DNA from: Stromatinia cepivora
Taxonomy: Eukaryota; Ascomycota; Leotiomycetes; Helotiales; Sclerotiniaceae
Direction: 5' to 3'
DNA: 64,000 bases
Assembly: GCA_014898415.1 (NCBI GenBank)
Contig: RCTD01000009.1
Span: forward strand, 1,426,001 to 1,490,000
Shown: piece by piece, positions 58,973 through 64,000 of the stretch
Layout of the letters: every line of letters begins with the position of its first letter
Numbering within the stretch: the stretch's first letter is position 1
Translations under genes and position numbers: made by a program
Notes under the pieces: model-generated
What the model was told of the DNA's origin: nothing
The model's input: the letters and a program-made list of their open reading frames with translations, nothing else
The model's database searches: none

Positions 58973-59494
58973 TTTGTCTTTCTCCACAACTAATAAGCAA
59001 CCCCTCACTCAAAAGATAAGATACTACTTGACGTATCTGCTCCAACTCTTTGGTACAATCTCATTTATTTTCATCTCTCAATCTTGAGATTCTTGGAGAA
59101 TGTACCGATCATTTCGTGTTTGTTCCTTCAACATATGTATATGTCGAGTCATTTCTGGTGTTATCGTTTGATTTCAATTCCTTCGATTCCAATCACCGTA
59201 TTCACTCACAAACGACTTTTAAACCAATACTAAGAAGAAGCTACTGACCTCGAATCTTCTACTAGTAATAGTACAGCTCTAGCACCATCATATTACGGTT
59301 GTTACACCATTACTCGATTCATGTCAAATTCTCCAACTGTCTCCTAGAAGCTCCATTGTCTTTAATATGCAAACGACTATTCTCACAACCTTCTTTACAA
59401 ACATTCCCACTTCAACCACCTCAACTACCATGAACAACCAACTACTTGCGAATTTATTGAACTGATCAACTGCATATACCCTCACCCTTTCAAT

Positions 59495-62400
59495 ATGAGC
59501 CAAACACTTCCACTTGGCCATCCAAATGGTCCGAGGAATAAATCAGCTTATATCAAAAATAAAGTTGACAACCTTATCAAGATTTCCGATTCCTCTGATT
59601 CCGACGATTATGAAGATGCTTATGGCTCTCCTCAACTTCCCACACATCCGCCACGTCCAGAATTACCAAATCACCCATTGGGAGGGTTTTTTGGTGCCAA
59701 TAACCAGATAATTGATCTCGTCGATGATGAGGATCTCGACCTACCATACGCCCCTCGAATACCTCGACCTGCAGCGGCAGCTTTACCCAACAATAAAATA
59801 ATGAATAACCTTCCTAATGTCAAAAATGAAGAACCGGAAATAAATTGGGCTGATTGGATGGATGGGGATAATGATGAAGAGGTTAATCGTGCATTGTGGG
59901 AAGATTATACACTTCAAGCCGAATTCAATCGATCTCCAAGTTCCACTTGCTCTCTTACCCAACCTTCTAATCCCGATCAACCAATTCAACAAACAGCAAA
60001 CAACCCACCTCAACCTAAAATGGAAACAAAGATGGAATGCGTCAATGCAGTTGTTGCAGTTTTTCCAGAAATATGTAGAGATCATGTCGCAGGTCTTTAT
60101 GAAAGTGTATCTCCATCGTCTGATCAATTGATCGCTCACATATTGGACAAAGCCGATACTGGAACTTCTTACCCAAAATCAAAAGACGCACAGAAGGGTT
60201 TGAAGAGAAAGAGAGTGCTTAGTGAAGAAGAGGAAGCTATACAAAAGTATGAAGCTGCTGGTCGCATGGTTGGGCCTGCTTTATATTTGGAGCGGGCTTT
60301 GACGTGAGTATATTTTCTCCTTCTCCTCTACCACCTGACTTCCTCTGTTCCTCATTCTATATTCATGTGACTAACTTTTTTTATAGTCGAAGCATCCTTT
60401 CATTTGAGTTTCCACAGACCCCAATGACATTTATAGACTCGACACTCGTTTCTTCTGGTTATCGTCTTTTCACTGCCTATCGCACACTCGAGGAAGCACA
60501 CAGAACTTTTGATGTTGCTAATCCACCATATAATAAAATCAAGAATCTAAGAAGGATGCCGATTGAGTACCGAGAAGATAAGCTCGAGGAAGCCATTCGA
60601 GGAAATGCACCGCCCGAGAAAATAGAGACTTTTAAAGAATTACAAGCATGTCGGAACATTCGAAGGAGTGCAGAAAGTCGTCGCCTTGCTGAACGTGAAG
60701 CACAACTTGCAGAAGAAGAGAATGAGAGAAGAGCTATAGCCGAGGGAACAATGTCAGAATGCGCATGTTGTTATTGCGACTATCCGCTTAATCGTATGGT
60801 ACACTGCAATAGCGAAGAAGTACTACATTGGTTTTGCCGTGGATGTGCACGACAAACAGCAGAAACTGAGATCGGAAATTCTAAATATGAGCTCACTTGT
60901 ATGTCCACGGATGGATGTGAAGCCGGATTTTCTCTTGAACAGAGGTGAGTATTCTCAACTCGTTAGTCCTTCTGAATTTATACTTATTTCTCAAACAGGA
61001 ACCAATTCCTAGATGAGTTAACCACCATTGCCTTGGAACGTAATGAAGCAGAAGCTGTCTTACGTATGGCTGGTATTGAAAATCTCGCGAGTTGTCCATT
61101 TTGTCCATTCGCAGCAGAATATCCTCCTGTTGAAATCAATCGGGAATTTCGTTGCCAAGCTCCTGATTGCGAAAAGGTCAGCTGTCGCCTTTGCAAATTG
61201 GAGTCACATATTCCAATGACTTGCGCAGAGAATGCTAAGGCAAATGGTCTCTCAATTCGACGTCAAATTGAGGAAGCAATGTCTGCAGCAATGATCAGGA
61301 ATTGTAACAAATGTGGTACTCCTTTTGTGAAGGAAGAAGGTTGCAACAAAATGACTTGTACACGGAATGGATGTTATAACGTCCAGTGTTATGTTTGCTC
61401 CAAGTCATGCAATTATGATCATTTCAATGATGTAAGGAGAGGTGGTAAGGATGGAAATTGTCCACTCTTCGAATCTGTGGAGGATCGACACAATAACGAG
61501 GTTAGGAAGGCCGAAAAAGAAGCGCTCGAGAGAGTTCGTGCGGAACATCCTGAGTATAGTGAGGAGGATTTAAAGGTTAAGATGTCGGAAAATGTCATAA
61601 AGGACGATGAAAAGAGAAAGGCTATGGATCCACGAAATCCTAATGCCATCCTGTACAGACAAGTTATGGGTTAGTACTCCGTAGTGATTTTTTGATGATT
61701 GATATCATAATGTTATGATCTTTGGCTTTGGGAAAATAATCTTAGAGATGGTATTCTTTTGTTAGAACCAGATAGTAAGAGAAAAATACCATAATCAAGG
61801 GGAAGGATGTTATGAATCTTTCTTTTTTCTTTAATTCAATTGCGCTCGCTAGTCCACTTGTTCTTTACAAAGTACAACTTCTATGCATATTTGCTGACTA
61901 ATGGCTACACAGGACGACCCCCGCTTCGTTTAAGATTAGGACAAGGGCAAGCACCACAAGCTCATGCTGAAAATGGTGAGTTTACATTCCAATTGTCTTT
62001 TTTTGAAATTTGTTCGAGATATTATGAGAATTGATTGGATGGAAAGAGGAAGATGTAGATAATTTACTTGGGTAGTAGTACTTCAAAGTTGAAGTTCAAG
62101 TTGGATACTATGATATACAGGGGCCTGTTCAGTCTTGTAGGATGAAAGGATAGGATGAAGAGATCATAGGATGAAGAGATCCCTGCTCTGGAATAAAATG
62201 CTAATATTCGGGAGTAGATGATGATGAGGATGATGAAGAGGAAGAGGAAGAGGATGAATTCATGGATCTTTTTAGAGATAATCGTAGAGGGGATTATGGA
62301 GATGATGGAAATGATGAAGGTGATGCACATGATGCAGATCCCTTTCAATTCCCCGAGGATGCTGCCAGTCCGGCTATTTTTCAAAGAGAGTGGAGAAGAG

Positions 62401-64000
62401 GAAGAGAAAGAGAAAGAGAAAGGAAAAAAGAATACATCCTAGATCTCGAGGCGCTAAATGCTGGATTTGTAGAAGATGATTTGGGGGCTCCATTCCCGCG
62501 GGCTCGTGCACAGGCTGAGAGGAATGGGGAAGCGGGGATGGGGGATTTGTTTTTGGGGGATCCATTTGATGGCATGGGTTCGTTTGGTGCACGACGTCCC
62601 ATTGGAAATGCTGCTGCGGTTGATGGAGCCGGAAAGCATGGCAATGATGGTGGTGTTAAGATGAGGGGGAACATAGGTCGAGTTCAAGATGGAGGACAAG
62701 CTGAAAAACAAGCCAAAGCTCAACCTGGACGACAAGCTGCACTACAAGCTGCACAACAACCTCCAGTACAGAGACTTAATTTCCGTCATGCGCGACCCCA
62801 GTCTATCGGAGAACCTCAACTTTTAGAACGAGTTGCTGGTAGAGATGGCAATCCTGTTATTGCTAGACAACAGGCGAATAGAAAGAAGGTGGATGAGAAG
62901 GCACCGCCTAAAAAAGCAGAGAAAAATTGGGGAGCGGGAAGATATAACAATCGTGATGATTTCCGGCGTGTGGGTCGGTTGGGTCAAGTTGAGGCTCATG
63001 CTGAAGGTCAAGCCCAAGTTCAAGGTCAAGCCCTAAAACAAAATCCACAACCAGCAGCAAACAGTCCACAAGAACCAAGACAACAGCGCAAATTCTGGGG
63101 TAGGGGGGAAAGACAAAATCAAGCTTTTGATGAGGTGGTGGCGCAAGTGAGGAGACGGGTAGAAGCGAGAGGACAGGGGGCGAAAGGACAAGAGGTGAAA
63201 GGACAAGAGGTGAAAGGACAAGAGGTGGAAGGACAAGAGGTGAAAGGACAAGAGGTGAAAGGACAAGAGGTGAAAGGACAAGAGGCGAGAGAACGTCTTG
63301 GAGATTTTAATTTTCGGGATGTAGATTTTCCGCCTTTGTTTCCGGAGGATGAGAGGAGATCGAATGGGTTTGGGCAAAAGGTAGCTCCTGGTCCTGGTCC
63401 GGGTACTGCGTTTGGTTCTATTACGTTTGCGAATAAGGCTTCGGGATTGGTTCCCCCTCCACCTCCTCGTCCAGTTTTCGTTCCACCTCAAGGATTAGTT
63501 CCACCTCAAGGAGTATCTCAACCTCCACCTCCACCTCTCCCTCAACAAAAACCACCACAACCACAACTCCCACAATCACAACCACAGCCGCAAACAAAAC
63601 AACAACAAAAACCTCTCCCCATCCCCCATCATCAACACCTCTTCGATCAAAATCACAATCCATTCCCCTTTGCCCCCCTAAAATTCCCCCCACCCCCACC
63701 CCCACCTCTTTTCGCCCCAATGCAAAATCGCGTTGGTGATAACTTTATGCCTTTTCCGGCTCAGAATCCACAACCACAATTACGTGGACATGGACGTGGA
63801 TATGGATATCAAGGATATGATATTCTTCGAGCTCGGTTAAATCAGCGGTTTTTACCGCCAGAATTACAACTTCCTTTAGCTTTACCTTTACCAGTACCGC
63901 CGTTACCGTTAGGTGAAAATGGAAAGATTCTTCAACGAAACTTCAGGCTTGGGATGGGAGGGGAGGGGTACAAGCCTGGGGGAAGGGCTGGGGAGAGGGA
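59495..64000 (+). CDS. RBR-type E3 ubiquitin ligase (RNF216/TRIAD3-like), 3' end outside window
   Basis: Exons 59495-60303, 60387-60944, 60999-61669, 61913-61975 and 62218 to beyond 64000. An acidic N-terminus (DSSDSDDYEDAYG) may bind SUMO or ubiquitin. RING1 starts at about residue 395 (CACCYCDYPLNRM..HWFCRGC), IBR follows at about 487-530, and RING2 at about 558 (CNKCGTPFVKEEGCNKMTC) with the predicted catalytic Cys at 576. This matches RNF216. After a charged linker, exons 4 and 5 fuse on a long Gln/Pro/Arg-rich tail with a KGQEV repeat and Pro runs, open to the window edge with no stop. Joins of exons 3-4 (VMG-RPPLRL) and 4-5 (AEN-DDDEDDE) keep frame. RBR ligases move ubiquitin via a Cys thioester; substrate unknown. 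Confidence 0.9.
63169..63290 (+). repeat. 15-bp coding minisatellite (KGQEV pentapeptide)
   Basis: Eight near-perfect tandem copies of GGACAAGAGGTGAAA in frame, giving (KGQEV)n, with one copy VEGQEV. It lies inside the low-complexity tail of the RBR ligase and should vary in copy number between strains. Confidence 0.92.

Larger units (their letters stand above)
56993..59494. other. Intergenic between LYC1 and RBR ligase
   Basis: 2.5 kb without a gene that I can support. Holds an 11-12 bp repeat of GGATTGCATAT (57587-57626) and an ATCATAC heptamer array (about 58911-58972), plus the divergent promoters of LYC1 and the ligase. Confidence 0.55.

Noticed and set aside
58751..58993. Open frame ending in a HTSYIIHHTSYIIHH string
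   Set aside because: Created by the ATCATAC microsatellite.
1..64000. CRISPR arrays, bacterial operons, phage or virus genes
   Set aside because: None seen; gene structure, introns and families are fungal nuclear throughout, and the tandem repeats lack regular unique spacers.

Overview
This is nuclear DNA of a filamentous ascomycete (Pezizomycotina). The gene set and overall character resemble Helotiales such as Botrytis or Sclerotinia relatives, but that placement is inference. Genes carry short GT-AG introns (mostly 43-60 nt), use fungal families (RasA-type Ras, Zn2Cys6 regulators, LYC1, a PTH11-like membrane protein), and are separated by 0.5-4 kb of AT-leaning, microsatellite-rich DNA. 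There is no sign of bacterial or viral coding. Exon structures below were derived by reading splice sites and checking that each summed coding length is a multiple of three.

Layout. 1-2791 (-) is an NRPS-like adenylation/carrier/reductase gene running off the left edge, broken by one frameshift and one stop. 2.8-12.9 kb is gene-poor: two near-identical tRNA-Gln genes, an SDR dehydrogenase (YMR226C-like), an AT-rich island and low-complexity DNA. 12.98-16.14 kb (+) is a large intronless ORF with two tandem Zn2Cys6-type clusters. 17.26-18.19 kb (-) is Ras1. 22.1-23.3 kb (-) is a MoCF/FLAD1-like gene with a 9-nt microexon. 24.4-26.2 kb (+) is a Sec14-like protein, 26.9-28.1 kb (-) PI31, and 28.7-31.2 kb (+) a Yvc1-type TRP channel. 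31.8-42.4 kb looks accessory: a FAD monooxygenase, an AT-rich decayed block, a PTH11-like membrane protein, an MFS transporter lacking a recognisable N-terminal half, and a Zn2Cys6 regulator. 43.7-44.4 kb is a MITE-like element. 46.1-47.2 kb is an orphan Ala/Gln-rich ORF. 49.8-53.2 kb (-) is importin-9/Kap114, divergent from Rev7 at 53.9-54.8 kb (+). 55.8-57.0 kb (-) is lysine acetyltransferase LYC1. 59.5 kb to the right edge (+) is an RNF216-like RBR ubiquitin ligase whose long low-complexity tail stays open to the end of the window.

Housekeeping genes (ras1, PI31, Sec14-like, YVC1, KAP114, REV7, LYC1, RBR ligase) look intact. Decay is concentrated in the accessory genes (NRPS-like, MFS) and the AT-rich islands. 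The best leads for follow-up are the 9-nt microexon, the 627-bp inverted-repeat element, the double zinc-cluster protein and the coding minisatellite in the ligase tail. I did not find a convincing wholly new multi-gene system.
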